64,000 bases of DNA from Thioalkalivibrio sp. ALJ24. GTDB lineage: Bacteria > Pseudomonadota > Gammaproteobacteria > Ectothiorhodospirales > Ectothiorhodospiraceae. A model generated the notes under the pieces. The model was given only the letters and a program-made list of their open reading frames with translations, did no database searches and was not told the origin of the DNA. The stretch is taken from positions 124,001-188,000 of the forward strand of contig NZ_KB898729.1 of assembly GCF_000377785.1 (NCBI RefSeq), in the 5' to 3' direction. Each line of letters opens with the position of its first letter. Position 1 is the stretch's first letter. This document shows, piece by piece, positions 28,965 to 39,319 of this stretch. The position numbers and the translations under genes are program-made.

Positions 28965-29731
28965 AGATCGCCAGCTGGAACGTCAACTCCCTCAAGGTCC
29001 GCCTCCCGCAGGTCCTCGACTGGCTGGGTACGTCCCATACCGACATCCTCGCCCTGCAGGAGACCAAACTGACCGACGACGCCTTTCCCGTCAGCGCGAT
29101 CCATGACGCCGGTTACCAGGTCGTCCATTCCGGACAGAAGACCTATAACGGCGTGGCCATCCTGTCGCGGACCGAAGCCACCGACGTCGTCACCGATCCG
29201 CCCGGCGTGGAGGATGCCCAGCGGCGCATCCTCGCGGCCACCATCGGCGGTGTGCGCGTGGTCAACCTGTACATCGTCAACGGCGAGGCCGTCGACTCGG
29301 AAAAGTATGCGTACAAACTCGACTGGCTGAGCCGTGTGCGGGACTGGCTGGAAGAGGAGGCCCGTCGTCACGAGCAACTGGTCGTCGTCGGGGATTTCAA
29401 CATCGCCCCCGAAGACCGCGACGTCCATGACCCGGAGGCCTGGGAAGGCCGGGTGCTGTGTTCCGCGCCGGAACGCGAGGCCCTGCAGTCCATCCAGGCC
29501 CTCGGCCTCAGCGATACCTTCCGCGCCTTCGAGCAGCCAGAGAACGAGTTCTCCTGGTTCGATTACCGCGCCGCCTCGTTCCGTCGTAACCGTGGCCTGC
29601 GCATCGACCTGATCCTGGCTTCCGCCGCATTGGCCGAACGCCTGACGGCTGCCGGCATCGATCGGGAACCGCGCGGCTGGGAACGGCCATCGGATCACGC
29701 CCCGGTCTGGGCCGAATTCACCGACGCCTGA
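28961..29731 (+). CDS. xth: Exodeoxyribonuclease III
   Basis: This enzyme of the AP endonuclease family incises abasic sites and degrades DNA 3' to 5'. The N-terminus [15 protein letters not shown] and the metal-binding Glu34 in LALQETK are conserved. [17 protein letters not shown] and the catalytic His in RPSDHAPV near the C-terminus complete the active site. Length (256 aa) is typical of the ExoA/Xth group. The GTG start overlaps the prlC stop as GTGA. Confidence 0.95.
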   Translation: MKIASWNVNSLKVRLPQVLDWLGTSHTDILALQETKLTDDAFPVSAIHDAGYQVVHSGQKTYNGVAILSRTEATDVVTDPPGVEDAQRRILAATIGGVRVVNLYIVNGEAVDSEKYAYKLDWLSRVRDWLEEEARRHEQLVVVGDFNIAPEDRDVHDPEAWEGRVLCSAPEREALQSIQALGLSDTFRAFEQPENEFSWFDYRAASFRRNRGLRIDLILASAALAERLTAAGIDREPRGWERPSDHAPVWAEFTDA

Positions 29732-29768
29732 GCCGCCACCCGCACCGGAGACCCTCAAGGGAGACAGC

Positions 29769-31232
29769 ATGCAGTACAAGGATCTGCGCGACTTCATCGA
29801 CGGCCTCGAGCAGCGGGGCGAGCTGCGCCGTATCCAGCGCGAGGTGAGTCCCGACCTGGAGATGACCGAGATCAGCGATCGCGTGCTGCGCGCCGGTGGC
29901 CCGGCCCTGCTGTTCGAGAACCCCTCCGGCTCCGAGATCCCGGTGCTTGCCAACCTGTTCGGTACGCCGGAACGCGTGGCCCTGGGGATGGGCGAGGATT
30001 CGGTGGAGGCGCTGCGCGAGGTGGGCCGTCTGCTGGCCTTCCTCAAGCAGCCCGACCCGCCGAAGGGCCTGAAGGCCGCCTGGGATCAGCTTCCGGTCTT
30101 TCGCAAGGTCCTCGACATGGCGCCGAAAAAGGTCCGCAGTCCGGATTGTCAGCGCCATGTGCTGGCGGGCGATGACGTCGATCTGGGGAAACTGCCGGTA
30201 CAGACCTGCTGGCCCGGAGACGCCGGGCCGCTGATCACCTGGGGTCTGGTGGTCACGCGCGGCCCGGAGAAGTCACGCCAGAATCTCGGGATCTACCGCC
30301 AGCAGGTCATCGGGCGAAACCGGGTGATCATGCGCTGGCTGTCCCACCGCGGCGGCGCCCTGGATTTCCAGGAGTGGTGTCAGGCCCGTCCCGGCGAACC
30401 CTTCCCCGTCGCCGTGGCCCTCGGGGCCGACCCGGCGACCATCCTCGGCGCCGTGACCCCCGTGCCCGACACGCTCTCGGAGTACGCCTTCGCCGGTCTG
30501 CTCCGCGGTCGCCGTACCGAACTGGCCACCTGTATCGGCTCCGATCTGCAGGTCCCGGCTTCGGCCGAATTCGTGCTGGAGGGCCACATCCATCCGGGGG
30601 ATACCGCCCCGGAGGGGCCGTTCGGCGACCACACCGGCTATTACAATGAAGTCGATGAATTCCCGGTCTTCACCGTCGACCGCATCACCCATCGCGACCA
30701 ACCGATCTACCACTCGACCTACACCGGGCGTCCACCGGATGAGCCGGCCATCCTCGGTGTGGCCCTCAACGAGGTCTTTGTACCCATCCTGCAGAAGCAA
30801 TTCCCGGAGATCGTCGACTTCTATCTGCCGCCGGAAGGCTGTTCGTACCGCATGGCCGTGGTCTCCATGCGCAAACAGTATCCGGGGCACGCCAAGCGCG
30901 TGATGATGGGGGTCTGGAGCTTCCTGCGCCAGTTCATGTACACCAAGTTCGTGATCGTGGTGGACGAGGACGTGAATACCCGCGACTGGAAGGACGTGAT
31001 CTGGGCGATCACCACGCGCATGGATCCGGTCCGGGATACCACACTGGTCGAAAATACACCTATCGATTATCTGGATTTTGCCTCGCCCGTCTCGGGGCTG
31101 GGATCCAAGATGGGGCTGGACGCGACGTCGAAGTGGCGCGGCGAGACCGAACGGGAATGGGGCCGTCCGATCACCATGGATCCGGCCGTCAAGCAGCGGG
31201 TGGACGAGATCTGGGACGACCTGGGCCTGTGA
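29769..31232 (+). CDS. ubiD: 4-hydroxy-3-polyprenylbenzoate decarboxylase UbiD
   Basis: UbiD is the prenylated-FMN-dependent decarboxylase of ubiquinone synthesis. The protein (487 aa, against 497 in E. coli) starts [22 protein letters not shown] and contains [18 protein letters not shown] and [12 protein letters not shown], family motifs around the cofactor and catalytic acid. It requires the flavin prenyltransferase UbiX, which is not in this window. A GGGAGACAGC site precedes the start. Confidence 0.96.
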   Translation: MQYKDLRDFIDGLEQRGELRRIQREVSPDLEMTEISDRVLRAGGPALLFENPSGSEIPVLANLFGTPERVALGMGEDSVEALREVGRLLAFLKQPDPPKGLKAAWDQLPVFRKVLDMAPKKVRSPDCQRHVLAGDDVDLGKLPVQTCWPGDAGPLITWGLVVTRGPEKSRQNLGIYRQQVIGRNRVIMRWLSHRGGALDFQEWCQARPGEPFPVAVALGADPATILGAVTPVPDTLSEYAFAGLLRGRRTELATCIGSDLQVPASAEFVLEGHIHPGDTAPEGPFGDHTGYYNEVDEFPVFTVDRITHRDQPIYHSTYTGRPPDEPAILGVALNEVFVPILQKQFPEIVDFYLPPEGCSYRMAVVSMRKQYPGHAKRVMMGVWSFLRQFMYTKFVIVVDEDVNTRDWKDVIWAITTRMDPVRDTTLVENTPIDYLDFASPVSGLGSKMGLDATSKWRGETEREWGRPITMDPAVKQRVDEIWDDLGL

Positions 31233-31283
31233 GTGGCCCGGACGCGGGGCGCTTCCCTGCGCCGCGCCCGGCCGACCTTCCCG

Positions 31284-31850
31284 TCAGTCGCCGAGGTGGG
31301 CCCCGTCCTCCGGCGCGCGCGCCCAGGCCGCGATGTCCGAACCCATCGCGCGGATGGTTCGGCCCATCACCGAGCAGGTCCCCCTGAAGCCGCCGAAGGC
31401 GCCGCCACCGGAGATCCGGCGCGAGGTGAAATCGGCGACCGGCTCGCCGTCCTCGTACAGCGTACCCTCGGCCTCGCTGAAGGCACGATGTCCCGACCAG
31501 GCGTTGCCGTCGTTGCGCGCCTGGGTGATTTCGACCATCAGCACCTTGCCGCCGTCTGCCGGGCCTGCACCGCCGCGTGACTCGACCTGGATATCGTGGC
31601 GGGCCCCGAACTCCGCCACGAAGCCGGGAAAGCGTTCTTCCAGTTCGCACTCATTGCGGATCGCCTGCGGCACCACGGCGTCCTCGCTGTAGGCAAACCG
31701 GTCCTTGGTCACGATGGTCACCGCCGGATCGGCGACTTCCGTTGCCGCCGGTTCGTCGACCCCGGATTCGCGCGTCTCGTTGGCCGCACAGCCACCCAGT
31801 GCCAGCAGCCCGGCCCCCGCCAGTCCCCCGATCACGTATCGCCACGACAT
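31284..31850 (-). CDS. Lipoprotein of unknown function
   Basis: The 188-residue protein has a type II signal peptide: MSWRYVIGGLAGAGLLALGG followed by Cys at residue 21. The mature part is acidic, begins with a low-complexity Glu/Ala/Val stretch, and then has a globular region with conserved-looking Cys residues and a Gly-rich segment (ISGGGAFGGFRGTC). The start at 31850 is chosen because GGGGAGAG lies 5 bp upstream and the signal peptide begins there; a longer upstream frame is not supported. I recognise no family. It converges on ubiD and is divergent from the 2Fe-2S reductase gene. Confidence 0.82.
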   Translation of the reverse strand: MSWRYVIGGLAGAGLLALGGCAANETRESGVDEPAATEVADPAVTIVTKDRFAYSEDAVVPQAIRNECELEERFPGFVAEFGARHDIQVESRGGAGPADGGKVLMVEITQARNDGNAWSGHRAFSEAEGTLYEDGEPVADFTSRRISGGGAFGGFRGTCSVMGRTIRAMGSDIAAWARAPEDGAHLGD

Positions 31851-32021
31851 CGCTTCTCTCCCCTGTGTGGACTCTGCCTCCAGTCTGCCGCATCTGCCCA
31901 TCCTCACGACCCCCCCAAACAGAGGGGGAATGGACGGTCGCGCCTGCCCTTCGGCCGCGGTTGCTTGCGTTCCCGGGGCACCTGAAGAAAATGAACGCCT
32001 TTCCCCACCGAGGACGCCGCC
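31851..32021. promoter_or_regulatory. Divergent promoter region, lipoprotein gene / reductase gene
   Basis: This 171-bp interval separates the two divergently transcribed genes and should hold both promoters. It contains a C-run and an A/G-run (CCCCCCCAAACAGAGGGGGA, about 31909-31928), but no clear -35/-10 pair stands out. Confidence 0.4.
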
Positions 32022-33047
32022 ATGGCCTTTGACGTCACCATCCAGCCCAGCGGACACCGCTTCGAAGTCGAAGACGACGAGACCGTGCTGGAGGCGGGGC
32101 TGCGACAGGGCTTCGCCTTCCCCTACGGCTGCCGCAACGGTGCCTGTGGCTCCTGCAAGGGTCGTGTGCTGGCGGGGGAGGTGGACCATGGTCCCAAGTT
32201 GCCGCCGGGTATCACCGAGGCCGAACGGGCCGACGGCATGGCGCTGTTCTGCCAGGCGGTCCCGGTGGACGATCTGGAGATCGAAGTCCGCCAGATCGGC
32301 GCTGCCCGCGACATCGAGGTGAAGACGCTGCCGTGCCGGGTTGCAGCCCTCAATCGGCTCGCCGACGACGTGATGGAGTTGCGCATCCAGCTGCCCGCCC
32401 GGGAGCGACTGCAGTTCCTCGCCGGGCAATATCTCGATGTGCTGCTGAAGGGCGGCGAGCGGCGCAGTTATTCGCTGGCAAACGCCCCGCACGACGACGA
32501 GCAGCTGGTTGTGCACGTGAAATACGTCGAGGGCGGCCGATTCTCGTCGATGGTGTTCGAGGAGATGCAGCCCAAGGCGCTGCTGCGCATCGAGGGTCCC
32601 CTGGGCCAGTTCTTCGTTGACGAGGATTCGCCGCGCCCGCGCCTGTTCATCGGCGGCGGTACCGGCTTCGGGCCGTTGAAAGGGATGCTGGACCACCTCG
32701 CCGCCGAGGGCCTGGACCGCCCGCATCACCTGTTCTGGGGCGCGCGGGAAGCCGCGGGCATCTACGCGCCCGAATGGCTAAAGCAGATGGCCGAGGAAGA
32801 GCCGGAGCATTTCCGTTTTACCCCGGTGCTGTCGGACCGGCCCGAGGACGAAGCGGCGGGGTTTGCCGCCCGCGCGGGTCTGCCGCACGAGGCGGTCCTG
32901 GCGGAATATCCGGACCTCTCCGGTTTCGACGTCTACATGGCCGGGCCTCCGCCCATGGTCCATGCGGCCCGCGAGGCCTTCCGCTCGGCGGGCCTGCCGC
33001 TGGAACAGCTGTACTACGACAGCTTCGAACCGGCGGGTGACTCCTGA
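32022..33047 (+). CDS. 2Fe-2S ferredoxin / FAD-dependent NAD(P)H reductase
   Basis: The 341-residue protein fuses an N-terminal plant-type ferredoxin domain (cluster Cys37, Cys42, Cys45 and Cys77) to an FNR-like FAD- and NAD(P)H-binding module. The FAD motif RSYSLANAP and the nucleotide motif GGGTGFGPLKGML are present. The arrangement matches the CDP-6-deoxy-delta-3,4-glucoseen reductase-like and phenol/toluene monooxygenase reductase-like families. ubiD lies nearby on the same strand, recalling the ubiD-fre neighbourhood in enterobacteria, but a role with UbiD or another oxygenase is only an inference. Confidence 0.9.
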   Translation: MAFDVTIQPSGHRFEVEDDETVLEAGLRQGFAFPYGCRNGACGSCKGRVLAGEVDHGPKLPPGITEAERADGMALFCQAVPVDDLEIEVRQIGAARDIEVKTLPCRVAALNRLADDVMELRIQLPARERLQFLAGQYLDVLLKGGERRSYSLANAPHDDEQLVVHVKYVEGGRFSSMVFEEMQPKALLRIEGPLGQFFVDEDSPRPRLFIGGGTGFGPLKGMLDHLAAEGLDRPHHLFWGAREAAGIYAPEWLKQMAEEEPEHFRFTPVLSDRPEDEAAGFAARAGLPHEAVLAEYPDLSGFDVYMAGPPPMVHAAREAFRSAGLPLEQLYYDSFEPAGDS

Positions 33048-33059
33048 CGGCGGCAAACG

Positions 33060-33881
33060 TCAGCCGTCTGCGCACTCGAGTCGCGCGGCGAGGCGGCGCG
33101 CGGCCGCGAGCATGGACGCGTCGGTGGGATCCTCGGCGGTTTCTACAGCCGACTTGAAGCCGAGTTCCTGCGCGATCTCGGCGATGCGCTCGCTGCCCAC
33201 CACCAGCGGCGTCTTGCGCAGCCACATCCGGCCCAGCTTGCCCACCATCTCATAGAGATTGCGCAGGCCTTCGCCGGAGGTAATGGTGATCAGATCGATC
33301 TGCCCGCGCGAGAAGGCGTACATCAGATCGCCGGTATCGCCCTCCGGGCGGCCGCGCCGGTAGGCCTCGGCGAAGGTGACAGTGGCGCCGCGCTCGCGCA
33401 GGGTGTCCCCCAGCAGCTCGCGGCCACCGTCTCCGCGGAAGATCACCACCCGCTTGCCGGAGACATCCTGCATCGCCGGTTCGGCCAGCAGCGCCTCGCT
33501 GTCGAAGCGGCGGGGCGGGGCGATATCCGGGGCACGCCCGAAACTGCGCAGCTCCTGAGCGGTGCGATTGCCGATCGCGGCGATCGCCGTGCCGGCGGGC
33601 CATTCGCGTTCCGCCAGCGCCAGATTCATCACACGCTGGACCGCGTTGGGGCTGATGAAGACGGCGATATCGAACGAATCGAGCTCGTCCAGCACGGCCC
33701 GCAGATTGGTCGGATCACTGGGTGCGAGGATCTCCAGAACCGGGAAGCGGATCACCCGCGCCCCTTCGCGTTCCAGCGCCTCGCAGAAGGGTTCCGCCTG
33801 CGCGGCGGGGCGGGTCACCAGCACGCCGCGATCGGCGAGTACCGTGGCGTCGGGACTGGCTGCGGTCTCGGTGTCGGCCAT
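33060..33881 (-). CDS. hemD: Uroporphyrinogen-III synthase
   Basis: HemD closes hydroxymethylbilane with inversion of ring D to give uroporphyrinogen III. The 273-residue protein has the two-lobe pattern of the family, with VLVTRPAAQAEPFCEALE at the N-terminus and ITSGEGLRNLYEMVG and VVGSERIAEIAQELGF in the second lobe. Sequence conservation is low in this family, but it follows hemC by 10 bp, which supports the call. The start at 33881 comes after GGAGCGCAAC. No hemX or hemY follows; the next gene converges. Confidence 0.95.
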   Translation of the reverse strand: MADTETAASPDATVLADRGVLVTRPAAQAEPFCEALEREGARVIRFPVLEILAPSDPTNLRAVLDELDSFDIAVFISPNAVQRVMNLALAEREWPAGTAIAAIGNRTAQELRSFGRAPDIAPPRRFDSEALLAEPAMQDVSGKRVVIFRGDGGRELLGDTLRERGATVTFAEAYRRGRPEGDTGDLMYAFSRGQIDLITITSGEGLRNLYEMVGKLGRMWLRKTPLVVGSERIAEIAQELGFKSAVETAEDPTDASMLAAARRLAARLECADG

Positions 33882-33891
33882 GTTGCGCTCC

Positions 33892-34821
33892 TCAGTGGTG
33901 GTCCATAGCGGCGCGCAGGAGCTCCCCCGCACCCAGTTCCAGCAGCTCGTCGGCCAGACGGATCCCCAGGGCCTCTGCCTCGGCGCGGGCACCGCGCACC
34001 TCGCGCTGCAGCAGACGGCTGCCGTCCACCGCGCCCACCAGCCCGCGCAGCCACAGGCCGCCGTCTTCCTCGAGAATGGCATGCGCCGCCAGCGGCACCT
34101 GACAGCCGCCCTCCAGGCGTCGGTTGAAGGCCCGTTCCGCGCGTACCCGGTCACTGGTGTCGCCATCGTTGAGCGGTGCAATCAGACCCTCGACCTCGTC
34201 ATCGCCCGCCCGGCATTCGATCGCGATCGCGCCCTGGCCCACCGCCGGCAGGCTGACCTCGGGCTCCAGGCGATTACGGATGCGTTCGTCAAACCCGAGG
34301 CGTTTCAGCCCGGCAGCCGCCAGGAGGATTGCGTCGTATTCGCCGGCGTCCAGCTTCGCCAGCCGCGTGTTCACGTTGCCCCGCAGGTCATGCACCTGCA
34401 GATCGGGCCGGCGGGCGCGCAGCTGACACTGACGGCGCAGGCTGGACGAGCCGACCCGCGCACCTTCCGGCAGTTCGTCGACATGCGCGTAGGTGCCGGA
34501 CACGAAGGCATCCAGCGGGTCCTCGCGATCGAGGATCACCGGCAGGGCGAGATTCCCCGGCAGCTCCATCGGCACGTCCTTCACCGAGTGCACGGCGATG
34601 TCGGCGCGGTCTTCCAGCAGGGCGTTCTCGAGTTCTTTCACGAACAGCCCCTTGCCGCCAATCTTCGCCAGAGGGGAGTCCAGCACGCGATCACCCTGGG
34701 TGGTCATGCCCACCAGTTCGACCGGCCGATCGGGGTGCACGGCGCGCAACCGCGCGGCGACATGTTCGGCCTGCCACATGGCGAGCGGGCTCTTGCGGGT
34801 GGCGATGCGTAGCGGTTTCAT
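33892..34821 (-). CDS. hemC: Porphobilinogen deaminase (hydroxymethylbilane synthase)
   Basis: HemC polymerises four porphobilinogens on a dipyrromethane cofactor. The cofactor-bearing Cys is C240 in [15 protein letters not shown], and the catalytic region HSVKDVPM is at about 78-85. The start at 34821 gives [18 protein letters not shown] and 309 residues (313 in E. coli); a longer upstream frame lacks similarity. With hemD it forms the usual hemCD pair next to the algR-algZ genes. Confidence 0.97.
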   Translation of the reverse strand: MKPLRIATRKSPLAMWQAEHVAARLRAVHPDRPVELVGMTTQGDRVLDSPLAKIGGKGLFVKELENALLEDRADIAVHSVKDVPMELPGNLALPVILDREDPLDAFVSGTYAHVDELPEGARVGSSSLRRQCQLRARRPDLQVHDLRGNVNTRLAKLDAGEYDAILLAAAGLKRLGFDERIRNRLEPEVSLPAVGQGAIAIECRAGDDEVEGLIAPLNDGDTSDRVRAERAFNRRLEGGCQVPLAAHAILEEDGGLWLRGLVGAVDGSRLLQREVRGARAEAEALGIRLADELLELGAGELLRAAMDHH

Positions 34822-34924
34822 GTGATGTCCCGATCCGGGAACCCGGGAACGTCTTGCGGGTCCATAAAAGCGACGTAGTATAACGGCTCGCACCCCGCAG
34901 CCGAAAAACCAGGCAGGTACGATC

Positions 34925-35383
34925 ATGATGTTTCGCAACTGGCTTATCGCGGCCACCGGGCTGGCCGCGGCCATGCTGCTGGCCGGCCCCGTGCAGGCCG
35001 ATCTGGAACGCGTCACCGACCTCAAGGCGCTGAAGAACAACGGCGATGCCGGCCCGACGGTGGTGATGTTCACCGCCGAAAACTGCCCGTACTGCCATCT
35101 CGCCAGCGAACGTTATCTCGGCCCGATGAGCCGCGAAGACGAGAACTCCGACGTGAACATCGTCAAGGTCGAGATGAACGGCGAGGAAGTCCGCGACTTC
35201 GATGGCGAGACCATGCGCGGGTCCGAACTCGGACAGCGCTATGGCGCGCGGGTCACCCCGACGGTCGTGGCTTTCGATACCCGGGGCAACCCGGTGGGCA
35301 GCCCGCTGGTCGGGATCGCGGTGGAGGAACTGTACCGCGGTCAGGTCAACAACCGCATCGAGGCCGCGCGCCAGGGCAATTGA
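34925..35383 (+). CDS. Periplasmic thioredoxin-fold protein (CPYC)
   Basis: The 152-residue protein has an N-terminal signal peptide (about residues 1-25, cleavage after VQA) and a thioredoxin fold with the redox motif CPYC at residues 54-57. The cis-Pro is in RVTPTVVAF. It resembles SoxS/SoxW-like or DsbA-like periplasmic thioredoxins. Because soxYZ is present in the genome it might reduce SoxY or another exported protein, but the two loci are 13 kb apart, so this is speculative. Two Met codons start the frame; either could be used. Confidence 0.88.
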   Translation: MMFRNWLIAATGLAAAMLLAGPVQADLERVTDLKALKNNGDAGPTVVMFTAENCPYCHLASERYLGPMSREDENSDVNIVKVEMNGEEVRDFDGETMRGSELGQRYGARVTPTVVAFDTRGNPVGSPLVGIAVEELYRGQVNNRIEAARQGN

Positions 35384-35395
35384 TCCGCGTTTCCC

Positions 35396-36106
35396 TCAAA
35401 CCCGGGTTTTGCGCCGCAGGAACTCGCGCACCCGGGTCAGCTGCCGGCGGCTGACCGGCACCGGCTCCAGGTCATCCCGGAAAAGCAGGCGATGATCGCC
35501 GGCGTTGCGTGTCTCCAGACCGGAGATGTTTCGGGTTACCGCCAGCGCGCCGCGATGCACCCGCAGTACCTCGTCTCCGAGTCGCTCCTCCAGATCCTGC
35601 AGGCGGGCATCAACGAAACCCTCCATTTCGCCCGAGCGCGCCACGACACAGCCATCCTCGGTAACGAAGCAGTCGATCGCGTCCAGCGTGACCGTTTCCT
35701 CGCGGCGACCGATGCGCAGGCGGATCGCGGGGGAGGACGTGGCCGCGGACCCGTTGGCCGAACGCGCCCGCTCCAGCGCCTGCTGCAGGCGTTCACGCCG
35801 CACCGGCTTGAGTACGTAGTCGCGCACGCCGGCCTCGAACGCCGCCATGCCGAAGTCGTCGTGAGCGGACACCAGGATCACCACCAGCTCGGGGTGGTCT
35901 GCGGCCAGCTCCGCAGCCAGATCGATCCCTCGCTCCCCGGGCATCTCGATGTCCAGCAGCAGCACGTCCGCGTTCCGCTCTCCCAGCCATTGGCGGACCC
36001 CCGGGACATCCGGCGCCTCGCCGGCGACGTGGTGGCCGAGTTCCTCGAGCAGTCCGCGCAGACGCTGGCGGGCAATCGGTTCGTCATCCGCGATCAGCAC
36101 GTCCAT
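35396..36106 (-). CDS. algR: LytTR-family response regulator AlgR
   Basis: The 236-residue protein has a receiver domain with the phosphoacceptor Asp52 in LLLDIEMPG, and a C-terminal LytTR DNA-binding domain from about residue 130. The order argH / algZ-algR-hemC-hemD matches Pseudomonas, where AlgR controls alginate and twitching motility. The start at 36106 follows GGAGGTGCAGAATC and overlaps algZ by 23 bp. Which genes it regulates here cannot be told from the sequence. Confidence 0.93.
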   Translation of the reverse strand: MDVLIADDEPIARQRLRGLLEELGHHVAGEAPDVPGVRQWLGERNADVLLLDIEMPGERGIDLAAELAADHPELVVILVSAHDDFGMAAFEAGVRDYVLKPVRRERLQQALERARSANGSAATSSPAIRLRIGRREETVTLDAIDCFVTEDGCVVARSGEMEGFVDARLQDLEERLGDEVLRVHRGALAVTRNISGLETRNAGDHRLLFRDDLEPVPVSRRQLTRVREFLRRKTRV

Positions 36107-37175
36107 GATTCTGCACCTCCCTGCGTTCATGGTGGGCAGTTGGCGCCGGCAGCCGCAGCCGCACGCGGAACTCGTTCGCGCCCTGCTCGCTGTCCAGCTG
36201 CATCCGGTCGCCGAAGGCGTGCTGCAATTGCAGGCGTACCGCCTCGGTTGCCGTCCCGGTACCCGCAGTAGCCCCTTGCGTCGGCACGCTGTTGCGGATC
36301 TCCAGCACGCTGCCGGTGCCTTCCGGCCGCAGGCGCACGCTCAGCTCACCCGGCACCCGCGCCGGCGCGATCCCGTGCTGGATCGCGTTCTCCACCAGCG
36401 GGAGCAGCACCAGTGCGGGCAACTCCAGCTCCAGCCCCGGCTGTTCGGGACAGTCCCAGTCCAGTTGCAGGCGCTCGCCGAGACGGTTCTGTTCCACCCG
36501 CAGGTAGCCGCGCACCAGCTCCAGCTCGTCGCGCAGGGTATGGCGTTCCGCCCCGTCGAACGCGGCCCGGAACAGATCCGCGAGATCCAGCGTGACCTGC
36601 TCGGCGCGGGCCGGATCACTGCGGCACAGACCCGCGATGGTGTTCATGCTGTTGTAAAGGAAATGCGGTCGCAGGCGCGCCCGCATCGCCTGCTCGCGAG
36701 CCTCGGCCACGGCACGCGTCTCGCGCTGCCAGGCGGCCTGCAAATAGAGATAGTGCATGGCCACCAGGCTCAGGATCGCAGCCACGCCCAGCACCGGCAG
36801 GCGCAGCTCGGGATCGGCCAGGTGTACCCGTTCCGCCAGGTCCTGCACCACCGCGGTGTTGACGATGGGTACCAGCGGCGGCAACACGATCTGGGCCCAC
36901 AGCGCGGCGCGTCGCAGGGCCCGCTGCAGCAGGCAGAGGATCAGCAGGCTGACCAGCACGACCCAGAAGATGAACAGCGCATGCAGCGCCAGGCTGCCGG
37001 TCCAGTCGGCGGTTCCCGGACGCAGCAGGGTAATGGCCAGCGCCAGCAGCACCGCGAGCATCAGGACCCGCAGCAGGGTCTCCCCGGCGCAGAAGTCGGG
37101 CAGCGGCGAGGGCCGCACATCCCGGTCGCGATGCGGCGCGCCTGATCCCCCGGAGGTTCCCGCTGGCGGGCGCAT
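36084..37175 (-). CDS. algZ: LytS-type sensor histidine kinase AlgZ (FimS)
   Basis: The 363-residue protein has about four membrane helices in its first 165 residues and a cytoplasmic His-kinase domain. The phosphoacceptor motif is [15 protein letters not shown], typical of the LytS/YehU group, followed by a degenerate ATPase domain with [10 protein letters not shown]. It overlaps algR, its likely partner, and is divergent from argH with 58 bp between starts, as in Pseudomonas. A Pro/Gly/Arg-rich N-terminal stretch makes the exact start slightly uncertain. Confidence 0.92.
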   Translation of the reverse strand: MRPPAGTSGGSGAPHRDRDVRPSPLPDFCAGETLLRVLMLAVLLALAITLLRPGTADWTGSLALHALFIFWVVLVSLLILCLLQRALRRAALWAQIVLPPLVPIVNTAVVQDLAERVHLADPELRLPVLGVAAILSLVAMHYLYLQAAWQRETRAVAEAREQAMRARLRPHFLYNSMNTIAGLCRSDPARAEQVTLDLADLFRAAFDGAERHTLRDELELVRGYLRVEQNRLGERLQLDWDCPEQPGLELELPALVLLPLVENAIQHGIAPARVPGELSVRLRPEGTGSVLEIRNSVPTQGATAGTGTATEAVRLQLQHAFGDRMQLDSEQGANEFRVRLRLPAPTAHHERREVQNHGRADRG

Positions 37176-37233
37176 GGCAGTGGCTCTCCCTGTATACTTC
37201 CGTGTCGTTCAAAAAACCGCTTCAGAGTGCACC
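37176..37233. promoter_or_regulatory. algZ / argH divergent promoter region
   Basis: Only 58 bp separate the two divergent starts. GTATAC at 37191-37196 is nearly symmetrical and could serve as a -10 on either strand. An A-run (CAAAAAACC, 37210-37218) lies in the argH leader. Confidence 0.45.
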
Positions 37234-38697
37234 ATGACGCAGGATTCCCCGCAGAACAAGCCGGCCACCGCTAGCGAGCCCCGGGACCAATCTCGGGCCA
37301 AACTCTGGGGCGGGCGCTTCTCCGAGCCCACCGACGCGTTCGTGGAACGTTTTACTGCTTCGGTGGACTTCGACCGCCGGCTGTACCGCGAAGACATCCT
37401 TGGTTCGCAGGCCCATGCGCGCATGCTGGCGAAGGTGGGCGTGCTGACCGCCGACGAGGCCGAGCGGATCATCGCGGGCCTGGATGCGATCCGCGACGAG
37501 ATCGCGGCCGGCGAATTCGACTGGCAGGTGGGTCGCGAAGACGTGCACATGAACATCGAGGCGCGTCTGATCGAGCGCATCGGCGATGTCGGCAAGAAGC
37601 TGCACACCGGCCGTTCGCGCAACGACCAGATCGCCACCGACATCCGTCTGTGGCTGCGCGCCGCAATCGACGAGATTCTGGAGCTGATCCGCGGCTACCA
37701 GCGCGGGCTGGTGGATCTCGCCGAACGCGAGGCCGACACCATCATGCCCGGTTTCACCCATCTGCAGACCGCCCAGCCGGTGACCTTCGGCCACCACATG
37801 CTGGCGTGGTACGAAATGCTCGATCGCGACGCCGAGCGGCTGGGGGAATGCCGCCGCCGGGTGAACCAGCTGCCGCTGGGCGCCGCCGCGCTGGCCGGGA
37901 CGCCGTACCCGCTGGATCGCGAATACGTCGCCGGGCTGCTGGGGTTCGACGGGGTCACGCGCAATTCGCTGGATGCGGTGTCGGATCGCGATTTCGCCAT
38001 CGAATTCAGCGCGGCCGCCGCGACCCTGATGATGCATCTGTCGCGACAGGCCGAGGAACTGGTGCTGTGGACCAGTGCGCAGTTCGATTTCATCGAGCTG
38101 CCCGATCGCTACTGCACGGGTTCCTCGATCATGCCGCAGAAGAAGAACCCCGACGTCCCGGAGCTGGTGCGCGGCAAGACCGGACGGGTCTACGGCCACC
38201 TGACCAGTCTTCTGACCCTGATGAAGAGCCAGCCGCTGGCGTACAACAAGGACAACCAGGAGGACAAGGAGCCGCTGTTCGACACCGTGGACACGCTCCT
38301 GGGCTCCCTGCGTGCCTTCGCCGACATGGTCCCGAACCTGGCGGTGCGGCGTACGAACACCCTGGCGGCGACCACCCGCGGTTTTGCCACGGCCACCGAT
38401 CTGGCCGACTACCTGGTGGAACGCGGCGTGGCTTTCCGTGATGCCCACGAAGTCGTGGGCCGAGCGGTGCGCCTGGCGCAGGAACGTGGCGTGGATCTGG
38501 CACAGCTGGCACTGGAGGATCTGCAGTCGCTCAGCGGCGCGGTTGGCGAGGATGTCCACGGGGTACTGACCGCCGAGGGATCAGTGGCGGCCCGAAAGCT
38601 GACCGGGGGGACGGCGCCGGAGCAGGTCCGGCACCAGGCCGCGGCGGCGCGCGAGCGCCTGGCCGCGGTGGATGGGGCGGCTCAGTCGGCGACGTAG
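37234..38697 (+). CDS. argH: Argininosuccinate lyase
   Basis: ArgH releases arginine and fumarate in the last step of arginine synthesis. The family signature [20 protein letters not shown] carries the active-site serine loop. AKLWGGRF and [11 protein letters not shown]-type sequences mark the N-terminal core. An extra about 25-residue N-terminal stretch ([20 protein letters not shown]) precedes the usual start, so the length is 487 against 457 in E. coli. The start at 37234 is the first ATG of the frame after the promoter gap. Its last 16 bp overlap the convergent gene. Confidence 0.96.
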   Translation: MTQDSPQNKPATASEPRDQSRAKLWGGRFSEPTDAFVERFTASVDFDRRLYREDILGSQAHARMLAKVGVLTADEAERIIAGLDAIRDEIAAGEFDWQVGREDVHMNIEARLIERIGDVGKKLHTGRSRNDQIATDIRLWLRAAIDEILELIRGYQRGLVDLAEREADTIMPGFTHLQTAQPVTFGHHMLAWYEMLDRDAERLGECRRRVNQLPLGAAALAGTPYPLDREYVAGLLGFDGVTRNSLDAVSDRDFAIEFSAAAATLMMHLSRQAEELVLWTSAQFDFIELPDRYCTGSSIMPQKKNPDVPELVRGKTGRVYGHLTSLLTLMKSQPLAYNKDNQEDKEPLFDTVDTLLGSLRAFADMVPNLAVRRTNTLAATTRGFATATDLADYLVERGVAFRDAHEVVGRAVRLAQERGVDLAQLALEDLQSLSGAVGEDVHGVLTAEGSVAARKLTGGTAPEQVRHQAAAARERLAAVDGAAQSAT

Positions 38698-39200
38698 CCG
38701 TCGACCACCTCCCACATCACGTTGCCGTGCACCACCTCGTATTCCAGTAGCAGCTGACCGAACTGGTCGCCGCTCTCGAAGTGGGCAAGGACCCAGCGGG
38801 CGTTCAGCACGTAGATCCCGTCTTCGCGGAATTCGGCCTGATCGCCGTCGCGCAGGACTTCGGGGATGACCTGCGGATTCTGGACCAGGTCATCGGTCAG
38901 CCGCTGTTCCGGATTGGTCATGCCAAGGCGTTGCAGTTGCTGGATGTCGGCGTTGCGCAGACCGATCTCCACCGGGCGCGGCACCTCCTCGCGGGTATAC
39001 TCGGCCAGCTGCATCTGGGCCTGCAGCAGGTCGCGGTTGGCCTGGGAGACGTCGTGCTCCAGGCCTTCGGCGCGGGCGATGTAGATCGCGAGAATGACGA
39101 CAAAGAACGCCATCAGCCCCAGCCACATCAGGCGTTCGCGGGTCCGCAGGCGACCGGGATCCTCGTTGGAGGGGGTCGGCTTTTCGTTTTCCTCGTTCAC
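38682..39200 (-). CDS. Membrane-anchored protein of unknown function (172 aa)
   Basis: The protein has an acidic, polar N-terminus of about 24 residues, one membrane helix (about 25-42, [18 protein letters not shown]) and a soluble domain beginning with a charged, heptad-like helix. I do not recognise a family. It is convergent with argH and overlaps its 3' end by 16 bp, so each gene includes the other's stop region. A GGAGAACCTGCC ribosome binding site precedes the start at 39200. Confidence 0.78.
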   Translation of the reverse strand: MNEENEKPTPSNEDPGRLRTRERLMWLGLMAFFVVILAIYIARAEGLEHDVSQANRDLLQAQMQLAEYTREEVPRPVEIGLRNADIQQLQRLGMTNPEQRLTDDLVQNPQVIPEVLRDGDQAEFREDGIYVLNARWVLAHFESGDQFGQLLLEYEVVHGNVMWEVVDGYVAD

Positions 39201-39319
39201 GGCAGGTTCTCCTCAAGTCGGGCGGGGCGGTAGTCCCGGGCCGAGTGGGCCCTTGCGACACGCCTCCGGGATTCGGCGCATGATAACTCGCATCTGCAGT
39301 GATGCCGAGGTGATCACCG

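Noticed and set aside
32504-32525. A parS-like CACGTGAAA core in the reductase gene
   Set aside because: It differs from the consensus at four of sixteen positions and lies in coding sequence whose residues (VVHVKYVEGG) match the family, so it is probably chance.
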